DNA of 64,000 nt from Pirellula sp. (GTDB lineage: Bacteria; Planctomycetota; Planctomycetia; Pirellulales; Pirellulaceae): assembly GCA_021300155.1 (NCBI GenBank), contig JAJTID010000050.1:47978-111977 (forward strand). Reading direction: 5' to 3'. The notes under the pieces were generated by a model. That model searched no databases. It was given only the letters and a program-made list of their open reading frames with translations, and was not told the origin of the DNA. This document shows positions 8,018 to 16,816 of this stretch, in pieces (the stretch's first letter is position 1; each line of letters opens with the position of its first letter). A program made the position numbers and the translations under genes.

Positions 8018-9199
8018 ATGAGAAATAAATTGGTTCGATGGTTGTCCGGTGCTGCCGTTGTTGCGAGTTTCGCAGCGTTCGCCGGGCTGGTTAGCGCTGG
8101 GTATGGTTCCGGTGGCTCGTATGGTGGGTACGGCTCGAGCGGTGGCTCTTCTGGCTACGGCTCGAGTGGCGGATACGCAGCGGGCTATGGTTCTAGCGGC
8201 GGATACACCGCAGGTTATGGATCGAGCGGAGTGGCCAGTTACGGTGGCTCCTCAGGCGGATATGTTGGCCCGCTTCGACGGTTGCACAACCACATTCACG
8301 AAGGAATCCACAACCGAATGGCCGCGCGCGCTGCTGCACGAAGCTACGGTAGCTCGGGTGGAAGCTCCGGAGTTCTCTATTCCTCAAGCTATGGTTCGTC
8401 CGGTGGTTCTTCGGGCGGAAGTTATTTGAGTAGCGGTTCATCTGGCGGAGGTTCGTCCGGTGGCAGTTATTTGCACTCCTACAGCCATGGATCCTCAGGT
8501 GGCGGTTCGTCCGGTGGAGGATCCTCAGGCAGCTATACCCCGACTTATTCGGGAGGCTCATCCGGTTCCATTCACAATTATGGTTCTTACGACGGAGTGA
8601 TCATGGATAGCTCCGTGCCTTTGAGCAGCAATGCTTCTGGGGTATCGCGAAACGCGAATAAAGTATCCACTTCCAAGTCGGTAGATCCCCGCGAGATTCA
8701 TCTCGTGGTGAATTTGCCCGAAGAGGCCAAGATGTTTGTCAACGGGAACGCAACAACATCAACAGGTGCTTCGAGGCATTTCGTTAGCCGAAACTTAAAC
8801 GAGGGAGAGAGCTATCGATTCGAACTAAAGGCCGTCTTGGCCGATGCCAATGGAAATGAAGTCCACAAAACGAAGACGGTCGTGCTGAACAGCGGCAACG
8901 GCGAAGAAATCAACTTTGACATGCAGTCGAACGATGAACCGACCGAAACCGTATTGACACTGAACGTACCGGAAGATGCGTCGGTCATCTTGGCGAACAA
9001 TGTTACTAAGAATTCTGGTTCGGCTCGGGTTTTCCGTACCAAACAACTCCGTGACGGCGAATCGTGGGACGACTACAAAATTCAAGTGACGGTTGCAGGA
9101 GTTACCAAGGAAAAGGTGATTCGATTGATTGGCGGTGACAATCTCGAATTGACCTTTAACTTTGACGACGCTGCTGATGCAAAGCTGGCAATGCAATAA
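8018..9199 (+). CDS. Exported Ser/Gly-rich protein with two TIGR03000 domains
   Basis: About 393 residues, with a strong GGAGGAG ribosome site before ATG 8018. A signal peptide (WLSGAAVVASFAAFAGLVSA) is followed by about 165 residues of low-complexity Gly/Ser/Tyr sequence built from YGSSGG-like units, then two copies of the planctomycete TIGR03000 domain (about 225-305 and 310-390). Recognisable parts are HLVVNLPEEAKMFVNG, STGASRHFVSRNL and the matching second set LTLNVPEDASVIL. The family has no known function; a role in the cell envelope is inferred. An intrinsic terminator follows. Confidence 0.85.
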   Translation: MRNKLVRWLSGAAVVASFAAFAGLVSAGYGSGGSYGGYGSSGGSSGYGSSGGYAAGYGSSGGYTAGYGSSGVASYGGSSGGYVGPLRRLHNHIHEGIHNRMAARAAARSYGSSGGSSGVLYSSSYGSSGGSSGGSYLSSGSSGGGSSGGSYLHSYSHGSSGGGSSGGGSSGSYTPTYSGGSSGSIHNYGSYDGVIMDSSVPLSSNASGVSRNANKVSTSKSVDPREIHLVVNLPEEAKMFVNGNATTSTGASRHFVSRNLNEGESYRFELKAVLADANGNEVHKTKTVVLNSGNGEEINFDMQSNDEPTETVLTLNVPEDASVILANNVTKNSGSARVFRTKQLRDGESWDDYKIQVTVAGVTKEKVIRLIGGDNLELTFNFDDAADAKLAMQ

Positions 9200-9230
9200 C
9201 GACTTGGTTGGTTCTACATATGTTCTCCAC

Positions 9231-9261
9231 AAAGGCTCCGATTTCATCGGGGCCTTTTTTT
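9231..9261 (+). terminator. Intrinsic terminator after the TIGR03000 gene
   Basis: AAGGCTCCGAT - TTC - ATCGGGGCCTT forms an 11-pair stem with one or two wobbles, followed at once by a run of Ts. It lies 32 bases after the stop codon on the same strand and separates this gene from the ppx operon. Confidence 0.9.
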
Positions 9262-9369
9262 GTGGACTCCCCTAATTTTGAGCGATTCACTTGGCTGGGA
9301 GTGCTTCAATCGCGAGTCCAGGTTATCATCAAAGAGTAAACTTTTGCACGACTTTATAGACGGATTTCC

Positions 9370-10956
9370 ATGTCGACCGATTCAACGCAACGGCCTGCTG
9401 CATCTACCACGCACCCTCAAACTCGAACGGTCGCGGTCGTTGACATTGGAGCGACCAGTGTCCGGATGGCGATCGCTGAAATCGATTCCCGATCGTCGGT
9501 TCGAATCCTCGAGGAAGTATCGCAAGTAGTCTCGCTCGGTCACGATACTTTCTCGACTCAGCGGATTAGTCGAAAGAGTATTGAGGAATGCGCCATCGTA
9601 TTGCGCAGTTGTCGTCGATTGATGCAGGAGTATGGCATCACTCGCCCGGAACAAATGCGAATTGTGGCAACGAGTGCCGTGCGCGAGGCTAGCAATCGAC
9701 TTGCGTTTGTCGACCGAATGTTTATCGCGACCGGTTTCGAAGTGGAATCTCTCGACGAAGCGGAAGTGAACCGCATAACGTACATGGGGGTCCAGCCACT
9801 CCTGCAGGGGACCCCCTCGCTATCTTCTGTCAAAACGATTGTGGTCGAAGTGGGTAGCGGTAGTACCGAAGTGCTGGTCGTCCGCGGTGGAAACGTTTTG
9901 TTTTCCAATACCTACCGCCTGGGGTCGCTCCGAATGCTTGAACAAGTAGATCGGCTCAATACTTCAATGGCTAAGCAGCGGACGATCATCGAATCCCAGG
10001 TGCACCGCTTTGTTCATCAGATTTTTGAACATGTAGATTCAGATAAACTAGTCCAAATGGTCGCATTGGGTGGTGACATGCGACTCGCAGCCAACAACTT
10101 GAACTCGACCCATCTAGGTCGCGATTTGAGAAGCGTGTCACTGGCCGACTTGACGGACTTTGCACGCATGATCGGTGGATTGCGAGAAGAAGACTTGGTC
10201 GCTCGATTTGGAGTCAGCTACGCAGACGCGGAAACGTTGTGGCCAGCATTGCTTAGCTACATTTATTTGGCGAGAGAATTCCAATTGCCCGTGCTGCATG
10301 TCGCAGAGACGAATTTGCGTGATGGACTGCTGAGCGATTTAGCTGTCCGCGATGCTTGGACGGCAGAGTTTCGCAATCAGATTATTCGATCGGCGATCAA
10401 TCTGGGTCGAAAACTGGCATTTGACGAGACGCACGCCCGGCATGTCGCGACTCTCTCTCGCAAGTTGTTTTCCGATTTGGCTGCCGAGCATCAATTGGAC
10501 CAACGAATGGAGTTGATCCTTTATCTCGCGGCTCTCCTGCATGAAGTGGGCCTTTTCGTAAACGCGAGAAGTCATCATAAGCATGCGATGTACATTATTC
10601 GCAACAGCGAGCTCTTTGGCTTGTCGGTCAAGGATCTGCTGCTCGTTTCTTTGATCGTTCGCTACCATCGTCGATCATCTCCGCAACCAGATCACGAAGG
10701 CTACGCGACATTGGATCGCAGCGACCGCGTCGCGGTAGCCAAACTTGCCGCCATACTAAGACTCGCGATTGCGTTGGATGAATCGAGATCGCAGCGTATC
10801 GGCAACATCCGATGCCACCGAGACGACGACAGGCTCATCATCACAACGCACGGAATCGAAGATGTTTCCTTGGAACAACTAACGGTCAGGCAATCAGGTG
10901 ACCTGTTCGAGGAAATCTTCGGGATGAGTGTGTTCTTGAGAAGCGATCCGGGATAG
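9370..10956 (+). CDS. ppx: Ppx/GppA family phosphatase with HD-like C-terminus
   Basis: Exopolyphosphatase / pppGpp phosphohydrolase family. The ASKHA phosphate-1 loop VVDIGATSVRMAIAEI is at about residues 18-33 and the phosphate-2 region VEVGSGSTEVLVV at about 158-170. The ALLHEVG segment with nearby HHKH and RYHRR around residues 390-440 corresponds to the HD-like domain of longer Ppx proteins. Length 528 fits that two-domain form. It is the first gene of a tight forward cluster; the next gene begins seven bases after its stop. Polyphosphate or (p)ppGpp as substrate cannot be separated from sequence alone. Confidence 0.85.
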   Translation: MSTDSTQRPAASTTHPQTRTVAVVDIGATSVRMAIAEIDSRSSVRILEEVSQVVSLGHDTFSTQRISRKSIEECAIVLRSCRRLMQEYGITRPEQMRIVATSAVREASNRLAFVDRMFIATGFEVESLDEAEVNRITYMGVQPLLQGTPSLSSVKTIVVEVGSGSTEVLVVRGGNVLFSNTYRLGSLRMLEQVDRLNTSMAKQRTIIESQVHRFVHQIFEHVDSDKLVQMVALGGDMRLAANNLNSTHLGRDLRSVSLADLTDFARMIGGLREEDLVARFGVSYADAETLWPALLSYIYLAREFQLPVLHVAETNLRDGLLSDLAVRDAWTAEFRNQIIRSAINLGRKLAFDETHARHVATLSRKLFSDLAAEHQLDQRMELILYLAALLHEVGLFVNARSHHKHAMYIIRNSELFGLSVKDLLLVSLIVRYHRRSSPQPDHEGYATLDRSDRVAVAKLAAILRLAIALDESRSQRIGNIRCHRDDDRLIITTHGIEDVSLEQLTVRQSGDLFEEIFGMSVFLRSDPG

Positions 10957-10963
10957 CGATCGT

Positions 10964-12274
10964 ATGTTTTTGATTCCCCTCATCGCGATCATTCTGTTGA
11001 TCGGAATCGTGACAGGTTCCAACTGGTTCGCTTTAGGGGCGTGCACGTTGCTGGTTGTCTTTCACTTTGCCAGGTACTTTTCGGAGAAGTGGGCTTCGAG
11101 CATTGAAGTGGAGAGAACCGTCTCAACAAACGAGACGAACATCGGAGAATCTGTTAATGTCGGACTCAAGCTAGTCAACAAAACTAAGTTTTTTATTCCG
11201 TGGTTGTTGTTGGAAGACACGTTGCCTAAGCGAGCGATCTCGCGACCGAATCGTGCACTCGAGTTGGTTGGATCTGCGGCCAAGCTCTATTTCTTTCGAC
11301 CCGGTCAACTGGCTATGTTGGCTTACAAATTGATTCCGCGACGACGCGGATACTTCCGCCTTGGCCCAACATTGCTAGAGACTGGAGACTTGCTGGGGTT
11401 GCACCGACAGCATCGCATCGTATCGGAGACCAACTTTTTGCTCGTGTTGCCAAAACTGATTCCGCTCGAAGGCGTGAATGTTACGACACGCAGGCCGATG
11501 GGCGAGCTTCGAGCCAATGAACGAACGCTGGATGATCCGACTCAAATGGTTGGCATTCGAGCGTATCGACCAGGCGACCCATTGAATCGAATTCATTGGA
11601 AAGCCACAGCGAGAACGGGTGTATTGCATTCAAGAGTCTTTCAGCCGACTTGTTTGCAAGGAGCAATGCTCGTCTTGGACATGCACCGCGATTCGAATCC
11701 GGATCGTAATGAACCGATGCGAACCGATCTGGCAGTAACGGCGGCAGCGTCGATCATTCATACACTGTACTTGATGAATCAACCGTTCGGTTTGATCAGC
11801 AATGGCCGTGATGCTGCAGACCGTTTCCGTCAAGAAGAGTTAGCTTCAGATTATTCCAATCGAGATGCGATTCGACTCTCGGTTCAAAAGGAAGAAAAGA
11901 ATGATCGGCTCAAGCCCTTGATCATCGACGCCGGTGTTGGACCGGAAAAGTTTTCCGAAATTCATCGCACGCTTGCACGACTGGAGCGAACCGACGGTCT
12001 AAACCTTTGTCAGTTGCTCAGTGAAACGCAAAGTCGATTGCCTCGCCAATTGGCAATTCTGGTGATACTACAAACAGTCGACGAAGAGGCGGCGCTTTCA
12101 CTCGCACTGTTGCGAAAGCAAGGTTTTTCTGTATCCGTCATTGTGAATCAACACACAATGGATGGAGCAGACGATGCAGCTGCGATGCTCGTTGGTCAAC
12201 GGCTTCCTGTGTACGCATTACCAGACGAGCAATCGGTACCCACCGTTTGCCAAAACATGCTTCTAATGCGATGA
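10964..12274 (+). CDS. DUF58 domain membrane protein
   Basis: About 436 residues. Two membrane segments lie at the N-terminus (FLIPLIAIILLIGIVTG and WFALGACTLLVVFHFA). A beta-rich linker follows with a CARDB/Ig-like look, then the DUF58 signature VGIRAYRPGDPLNRIHWKAT at about residues 195-215, continuing into a vWA-like region (MLVLDMHRDSNPDR). DUF58 proteins usually sit beside MoxR ATPases and vWA proteins; no moxR is in this cluster. It starts seven bases after ppx and ends just before the dus gene, so co-transcription is likely. Confidence 0.85.
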   Translation: MFLIPLIAIILLIGIVTGSNWFALGACTLLVVFHFARYFSEKWASSIEVERTVSTNETNIGESVNVGLKLVNKTKFFIPWLLLEDTLPKRAISRPNRALELVGSAAKLYFFRPGQLAMLAYKLIPRRRGYFRLGPTLLETGDLLGLHRQHRIVSETNFLLVLPKLIPLEGVNVTTRRPMGELRANERTLDDPTQMVGIRAYRPGDPLNRIHWKATARTGVLHSRVFQPTCLQGAMLVLDMHRDSNPDRNEPMRTDLAVTAAASIIHTLYLMNQPFGLISNGRDAADRFRQEELASDYSNRDAIRLSVQKEEKNDRLKPLIIDAGVGPEKFSEIHRTLARLERTDGLNLCQLLSETQSRLPRQLAILVILQTVDEEAALSLALLRKQGFSVSVIVNQHTMDGADDAAAMLVGQRLPVYALPDEQSVPTVCQNMLLMR

Positions 12275-12281
12275 TCTTGTG

Positions 12282-13385
12282 ATGCAAACACTCGACACCA
12301 ACACAATATCCCAGACATCATCCGACGCTGCTGAGCCTCTGTACCGATCGCTGAACATCGGAAACGTTCATGTAGGATTTCCAGTCGTCCAAGCGGCCTT
12401 GAGCGGTTATAGCGATTGGGCGATGCGCGTGATCGCACGACGGATGGGTGCATCGTATTCGCTATGCGAAGTGATGCTCGATCAATTCTTAGTCGGCCTG
12501 AAAGATCGTAAACGGACGCAGCACTTTCTTTACAATACCCCCGAAGAGCATCCTGTTGCCGGTCAGTTGATGGGCGCGGAGCCTGAGCAGTTCGCATTAG
12601 GGGCACAGAAACTCGTCGAAGCGGGCTTTGCAGTGATCGACATCAATTTCGGGTGCCCTGTACGCAAGGTGCTTGGACGATGTCGCGGTGGCTTTCATTT
12701 GAGCCAACCCGCAGTGGCATTGGAGATTGTGCAACGAACGCGGGATATTGTTCCGAGTCATATTCCAGTCTCGATCAAGATGCGACGAGGGATCGATGAT
12801 ACTCCAGAGAGTCGCGACCGTTTCTTTGAGATTCTGGATGGTGCGTTCAACTATGGCATCTCTGCGATCACCGTCCACGGCAGAACGGTCGAGCAACGAT
12901 ATATCGGTCCGAGCCGTTGGCAGTTTTTGACCGATGTCAAAAAACATGTCGGCACGAAGACAATACTCGGGAGCGGCGACTTGTTCAGCGCGATGGATTG
13001 TTTGCGAATGATGCAAGAGACGGGCGTCGACGGGGTCACGGTTGCGCGAGGCTGCATCGGCAACCCCTGGATCTTCGCCCAAGCTCGCGAGATTTTCGAG
13101 GGACGACCACTTCCACCTCCGCCGAGTCTCTTTGAACAGCGAGAGATCATTTTAGAACACTTCCGTTTAGCAGAACAACTTTATGGTCATGAACGAGCGG
13201 GTGTCCCGATGCGAAAGTTCGGAATCAAGTATTCACAGCTCCATCCGAACGGCATCGAAGTGCGAACCGAGTTTGCCCGAGTAAAAAATCTGAACGAATG
13301 GAAGAACGTCCTGGATAAATGGTACGCGGAAGATCTACCAGGTAACTATCCGAAATTTTCTGAACTTGAGACTGAGTGTGAGTGA
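12282..13385 (+). CDS. tRNA-dihydrouridine synthase
   Basis: FMN-dependent enzyme reducing uridines in the tRNA D-loop. Landmarks are VVQAALSGYSDWAMR near the N-terminus, VAGQLMGAEPEQF, NFGCPVRKVLGRCRGGF (the catalytic Cys in the GCP motif), VSIKMRRG, ITVHGRT and VARGCIGNPWIF, which line the TIM-barrel FMN site. About 367 residues, normal for the family; whether it belongs to the DusB or another branch was not resolved. GTG 12279 immediately precedes ATG 12282. The gene starts four to seven bases after the DUF58 stop. Confidence 0.92.
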   Translation: MQTLDTNTISQTSSDAAEPLYRSLNIGNVHVGFPVVQAALSGYSDWAMRVIARRMGASYSLCEVMLDQFLVGLKDRKRTQHFLYNTPEEHPVAGQLMGAEPEQFALGAQKLVEAGFAVIDINFGCPVRKVLGRCRGGFHLSQPAVALEIVQRTRDIVPSHIPVSIKMRRGIDDTPESRDRFFEILDGAFNYGISAITVHGRTVEQRYIGPSRWQFLTDVKKHVGTKTILGSGDLFSAMDCLRMMQETGVDGVTVARGCIGNPWIFAQAREIFEGRPLPPPPSLFEQREIILEHFRLAEQLYGHERAGVPMRKFGIKYSQLHPNGIEVRTEFARVKNLNEWKNVLDKWYAEDLPGNYPKFSELETECE

Positions 13386-13740
13386 ACCCGGCGTGAGTGA
13401 ACCCAGTGTGAGCGAGCCGCATCGAATCTATCTGCGTTCCCATATAGGCTGGAGTTTCGAGCGAACCGAAGAGAGAATCATTGCCCGTAGAACATTTCGA
13501 CGCTCAGAAGGGCTCGCAGCAGCCAAAAGTGTAGAGCTCGTTATTGAATCCGCACACATGCCTGTGAGTGTACGATTGAATCAAAAGATTTTGAGCGACT
13601 CTCGTCAAACATCCCCTTGGCATTGGCCGATTGCCGATTCGCTAGCCCTTTCGAATACGATTGAGTTAGAATGGGAAACTCACGAGCTTACAACTCATCC
13701 TCCCTCCTTTGAAGTACGGTTAGAAATATGCGAATCATGA
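13378..13740 (+). CDS. Small conserved-looking protein of unknown function
   Basis: About 120 residues. The frame overlaps the dus stop; GTG 13378 is a likely coupled start (it overlaps the TGA at 13383 region), with further in-frame GTGs at 13393 and 13408 because a 15-base unit is repeated there. The body is mostly beta-like (RIYLRSHIGWSFERT, VELVIESAHMPVSVRLN, NTIELEWETH), suggesting a small beta-sandwich. No signal peptide. It ends over the start of the DUF1080 gene. It is called a gene because it fills the space between two coupled genes; function unknown. Confidence 0.6.
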   Translation: MSEPGVSEPSVSEPHRIYLRSHIGWSFERTEERIIARRTFRRSEGLAAAKSVELVIESAHMPVSVRLNQKILSDSRQTSPWHWPIADSLALSNTIELEWETHELTTHPPSFEVRLEICES

Positions 13741-14915
13741 GATTGTTCCCTGCATTGCTGAGTGGCCTATGCGCTTTGAACATGGCGTCCAATACGAATG
13801 CACAGGAATCATTCAAGCTAGAGGAACTACTTGCAGCCCGATTGTCGGACGCTGAGCTCGAGCAAGGATGGATTCGTTTGTTTGACGGCCAAACGATGCT
13901 CGGATGGAAGGATGCTGGTAAAGCCAATTGGCGCGTGCAAGACGGAGCATTGCAAGCGGACGAGGGCGAAAATGGTCTATTGTGCACGACCGTTCCGTTC
14001 AGCAACTATGAACTCACGATCGAATTCAAAGCGGCAGAGAAAACCAATAGCGGCGTTTTTTTGAGAACGCCGTTGAAGCCGAAGGATCCAGCCAAAGATT
14101 GCTTTGAGTTGAACATTGCTCCTACGGACAACCCGTTTCCAACGGGCTCATTTGTTTACCGACAAAAGGTATCCGAACAAGTGGCTGCACCGAAAGCGAA
14201 CGAATGGCATACGTTTCGAGTGCTACTCGACGGAGCGAAAACCTCAGCTTGGTTGGATGGAAAACAAACCGTGCATTACGCCGATACGACGGATCTCAGG
14301 TCTGGTTGGATTGGGCTTCAATTTCGCGAGGGGCCAATCGCTTTCCGAAACATTCGAATTCGCCCCATTGGCGAGACGTTGATCCCTGGCAAGCCCGATG
14401 CGTTTTTGCCCGGCGTTAAAGTCGATGCCACATGGGATGCGAATGGTTCGCTAACGATTGTCGGCGGGCGAGGGCATGTAGAGAGCAAAGCGAAGCTAGG
14501 AGATGGATTCGTTCAATTTGCAGCCAAGACATTGGTACCCAATGTAAACTCAGGCGTGTTCTTCCGTTGCATTCCGGGCGAAGACATGAACGGTTATGAA
14601 TGTCAGTTGCATCATGGCTTCAAAGAGAACCGGTTGCAACCCGTCGATTCCGGCTCGGGAGCTATTTTCCGTCGCCAAGCAGCCAGGGCAGTGCTTTCTG
14701 ACGAAGGATCCAAAACCCATATCACGATCGTCGCCCATGGCCCCAGAATGGCGACTTGGGTGCAGGGAGTGCAGGTCGTCGATTGGGAAGATACACGCAA
14801 AGCAGATGCGAACCCACGCAAAGGGCTGCGAACCGAAGCTGGATCTCTGATGCTCCAAGGTCACGATCCCGAATGCAAAGTTCGTTTCGAGCAATTACGC
14901 ATTGGTGGCATCTAA
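13728..14915 (+). CDS. Exported protein with two DUF1080 (3-keto-disaccharide hydrolase-type) domains
   Basis: About 395 residues. Signal peptide MRLFPALLSGLCALNMASNTNA. The first DUF1080 domain spans about 40-225 (WIRLFDGQTMLGWKDAG, NSGVFLRTPLKP, EWHTFRVLLDGAKTSAWLDG) and a second, more divergent one spans about 230-395 (GDGFVQFAAKTL, NSGVFFRCIPGEDMNGYE). The fold is a concanavalin-like jelly roll; the family includes periplasmic enzymes acting on oxidised disaccharides. ATG 13728 and ATG 13737 are both possible; the latter overlaps the previous stop (ATGA). It is the last gene of the ppx cluster. Confidence 0.88.
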   Translation: MRIMRLFPALLSGLCALNMASNTNAQESFKLEELLAARLSDAELEQGWIRLFDGQTMLGWKDAGKANWRVQDGALQADEGENGLLCTTVPFSNYELTIEFKAAEKTNSGVFLRTPLKPKDPAKDCFELNIAPTDNPFPTGSFVYRQKVSEQVAAPKANEWHTFRVLLDGAKTSAWLDGKQTVHYADTTDLRSGWIGLQFREGPIAFRNIRIRPIGETLIPGKPDAFLPGVKVDATWDANGSLTIVGGRGHVESKAKLGDGFVQFAAKTLVPNVNSGVFFRCIPGEDMNGYECQLHHGFKENRLQPVDSGSGAIFRRQAARAVLSDEGSKTHITIVAHGPRMATWVQGVQVVDWEDTRKADANPRKGLRTEAGSLMLQGHDPECKVRFEQLRIGGI

Positions 14916-15159
14916 TCAAAGTACTGATGGCGTCCATTGCGGCGTTATCCGTTTTCGCTCTCAAAGGGATGCTCGATTACTCGCTCCGCTTCTTTCTTTG
15001 TTTCCACGACGGCTTAGCAAGTATCATTCGTGGGTGGCAACGAACGAAGCGGCCCGTCATGGCGAGTAGATCCATTGCTCGTGAGCCGGTTTTGGCTACT
15101 GCTCTACGCAGGCAAGTTGCTTAGTTGCAATTTCCTCGGATGAATATCAATTGACCGCT

Positions 15160-16092
15160 CTAGGCGTTTCTCTCGCGAAGTTTAGATTGAAGACTCTTCG
15201 TCGTTGCCTGAAGCCCCTCTAGCGACATCTCGTTCAATTCCTGATTGCTGAGCGCAGGCTCACCAAGCAACTCCCGAAGCAATTGAATCCTCCCTTTTTC
15301 TATCCCAATCGCTTCGCCTTCTTCGCGTCCTTCTTCACGCCCTTCTTCACGCCCTTCTTCACGCCCTTCTTCACGGGCGTCGATGAGATTGGATTCGTAG
15401 TCCAAGATCGCTTTTTCTCGTGAATCGTACATGGCTTTCTCCTCCGTTATCGTTTGAATGTCCCCAAGCTCCTTCGTCGCTCGCAAAAATGCCAATCCTG
15501 GCAAAAGCGCTTGTAACTCTTCGGCCGTATGTTCGCCTGAGTATTTGATCCAATAGCACCATTGCTCCAACACGCTCGATCGAGGCGGCACCAGCCCGAA
15601 TGTTCCATTGTACTTGGATAATTCTACGATGTGAATCTCAATAGAATCTTCCAACACTTTGCCTGTCGCTCGCTCCACTAATTGAAACTGATGGTGCAAC
15701 CTGTCGTCATCCCACAGCTTGCGCATTAACAAGCACACAGAATACGTCGCTTTCAGTTTGCTGTACCCTTGCCCAGCCTGCAATTGGTCGGAATACCCTT
15801 TACAAGCGTAGTATACGGCACGCTTCGCGAAGCTCGGATGAACGACAATCTGAACCTCGACAATGAAAACCCGCCCCGATTGATCTGTTGCCTTGACATC
15901 GACACAGATGAGTTTGTCGTCCTCAAAATCCTTGTGAGAAAAGGGATTCATGAATTCCACCGACTCGATCGCTTGTGGCAAATCGAGAATGGCATTGAGC
16001 AAACTGATCAAGCAGATCTCATTTCCCGGTTTGCCAAAGATCTTGCGAAACGCAAAATCAATCCAGGCTCGAATCCCAATTTTCGCTAACAT
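15160..16092 (-). CDS. Rpn-family PD-(D/E)XK nuclease / transposase-like protein
   Basis: About 310 residues from ATG 16092; the frame extends upstream to 16452, but that part is antisense to the blaI promoter and looks non-coding. The N-terminus (WIDFAFRKIFGKPGN) and core D-V-K-A...VFIVEVQ at about residues 58-75 match the PD-(D/E)XK transposase family related to RpnA. FAKRAVYYACKGYSDQL is the typical helix after the core. Near the C-terminus a run of REEG units is encoded by a 12-base tandem repeat. Members are linked to recA-independent recombination, but the role here is unknown. Confidence 0.85.
   Translation of the reverse strand: MLAKIGIRAWIDFAFRKIFGKPGNEICLISLLNAILDLPQAIESVEFMNPFSHKDFEDDKLICVDVKATDQSGRVFIVEVQIVVHPSFAKRAVYYACKGYSDQLQAGQGYSKLKATYSVCLLMRKLWDDDRLHHQFQLVERATGKVLEDSIEIHIVELSKYNGTFGLVPPRSSVLEQWCYWIKYSGEHTAEELQALLPGLAFLRATKELGDIQTITEEKAMYDSREKAILDYESNLIDAREEGREEGREEGREEGREEGEAIGIEKGRIQLLRELLGEPALSNQELNEMSLEGLQATTKSLQSKLRERNA
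15317..15376. repeat. 12-base tandem repeat inside the Rpn-family gene
   Basis: About four to five direct copies of a 12-base unit (TTCTTCACGCCC on the + strand) encode successive Arg-Glu-Glu-Gly blocks in the C-terminal helix. Because the unit is a multiple of three, copy-number changes keep the frame and alter helix length. Confidence 0.9.
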
Positions 16093-16336
16093 GAAACCAC
16101 CGTCCGTTTGCTGGTCAAAACCCAATATACTCGAGTTCGATTGTACCAGTATCCTCGCCGAGGAAACACAGAAGAAACGTACACTCAGCGGCTCTGCAGA
16201 GTGTCGATTAGGAAGACACACGGAGTTTGATTTTGTCGTTGACTCGGGCTTTCTTTGCCAGAATGGTCCTGAACTCCAAGCTAGGTATTGCAGTCTTGCG
16301 CCAGATGTTTTTAGACGACGCGCCGCAAGAACTGTC

Positions 16337-16378
16337 TTGACGACACGTGTCGTTTCGTTACAATGACGACACGTGTCG
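16337..16378 (+). promoter_or_regulatory. blaI promoter with two palindromic operators
   Basis: TTGACG (16337-16342) and TACAAT (16359-16364) are separated by 16 bases, a good sigma-70-type promoter. A perfect 12-base palindrome, CGACACGTGTCG, occurs at 16341-16352, overlapping the -35 edge and spacer, and again at 16367-16378, just past the -10. Centres are 26 bases apart. This arrangement fits autorepression by the BlaI-type repressor whose gene starts at 16402. Confidence 0.75.
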
Positions 16379-16401
16379 TTAACCTGGGAAGAGGATGAAG
16401 A

Positions 16402-16803
16402 ATGACGGATCCAGAAGGAACGCTGACTGCGGCTCAGCATGAAATTTTGCAAGCTATTTGGAACACACCAAAAAGCGGAGCAACAGTAACGGAGATTTGG
16501 CAGGCCATCGGTGAGCTACGAGGAATTACACGGACGACCGTGCTCAATCAAGTGGATCGCCTGGAGAAGCGTGGTTGGCTTCGACGCGAGAAAACACCCG
16601 ATGGGTTTCGCTACATTGCGGCCAAAGATCGAGAGCAAGCCACCCGCGGTCTTGCCGAGGAATTTGTTGATACGTTCTTCGATGGTTCCGCAAGCGAACT
16701 TGTGATGAGTCTACTGGGCTCGCGCAAGCTCAACGCAGAAGAGATTGCCAAGTTGCGGCAGCTACTGGGTTCCAAAACACGAAATCGTAGTCCAAAAAAA
16801 TAA
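16402..16803 (+). CDS. blaI: BlaI/MecI/CopY-family repressor
   Basis: About 133 residues. Winged-helix DNA-binding repressor: LTAAQHEILQAIWN, GATVTEIWQAI, RTTVLNQVDRLEKRGWLRRE cover the HTH and wing, and the C-terminal helices (FFDGSASELVMSLLG, LNAEEIAKLRQLL) form the dimerisation part. The usual partner, a BlaR1-type membrane metalloprotease that inactivates the repressor, is encoded directly downstream with about 13 bases between. Two identical palindromes in the promoter are the likely binding sites. There is no beta-lactamase nearby, so the regulated genes may lie elsewhere or be only this pair. Confidence 0.92.
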   Translation: MTDPEGTLTAAQHEILQAIWNTPKSGATVTEIWQAIGELRGITRTTVLNQVDRLEKRGWLRREKTPDGFRYIAAKDREQATRGLAEEFVDTFFDGSASELVMSLLGSRKLNAEEIAKLRQLLGSKTRNRSPKK

Positions 16804-16816
16804 TAGGAGTTCGCAA

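Noticed and set aside
14916..15159. Possible small gene between the DUF1080 gene and the Rpn-family gene
   Set aside because: Short frames here are not supported by ribosome sites or motifs.
16093..16452. Upstream extension of the Rpn-family frame
   Set aside because: It is antisense to the blaI promoter and start, has no motif, and a good start with family-typical N-terminus lies at 16092.
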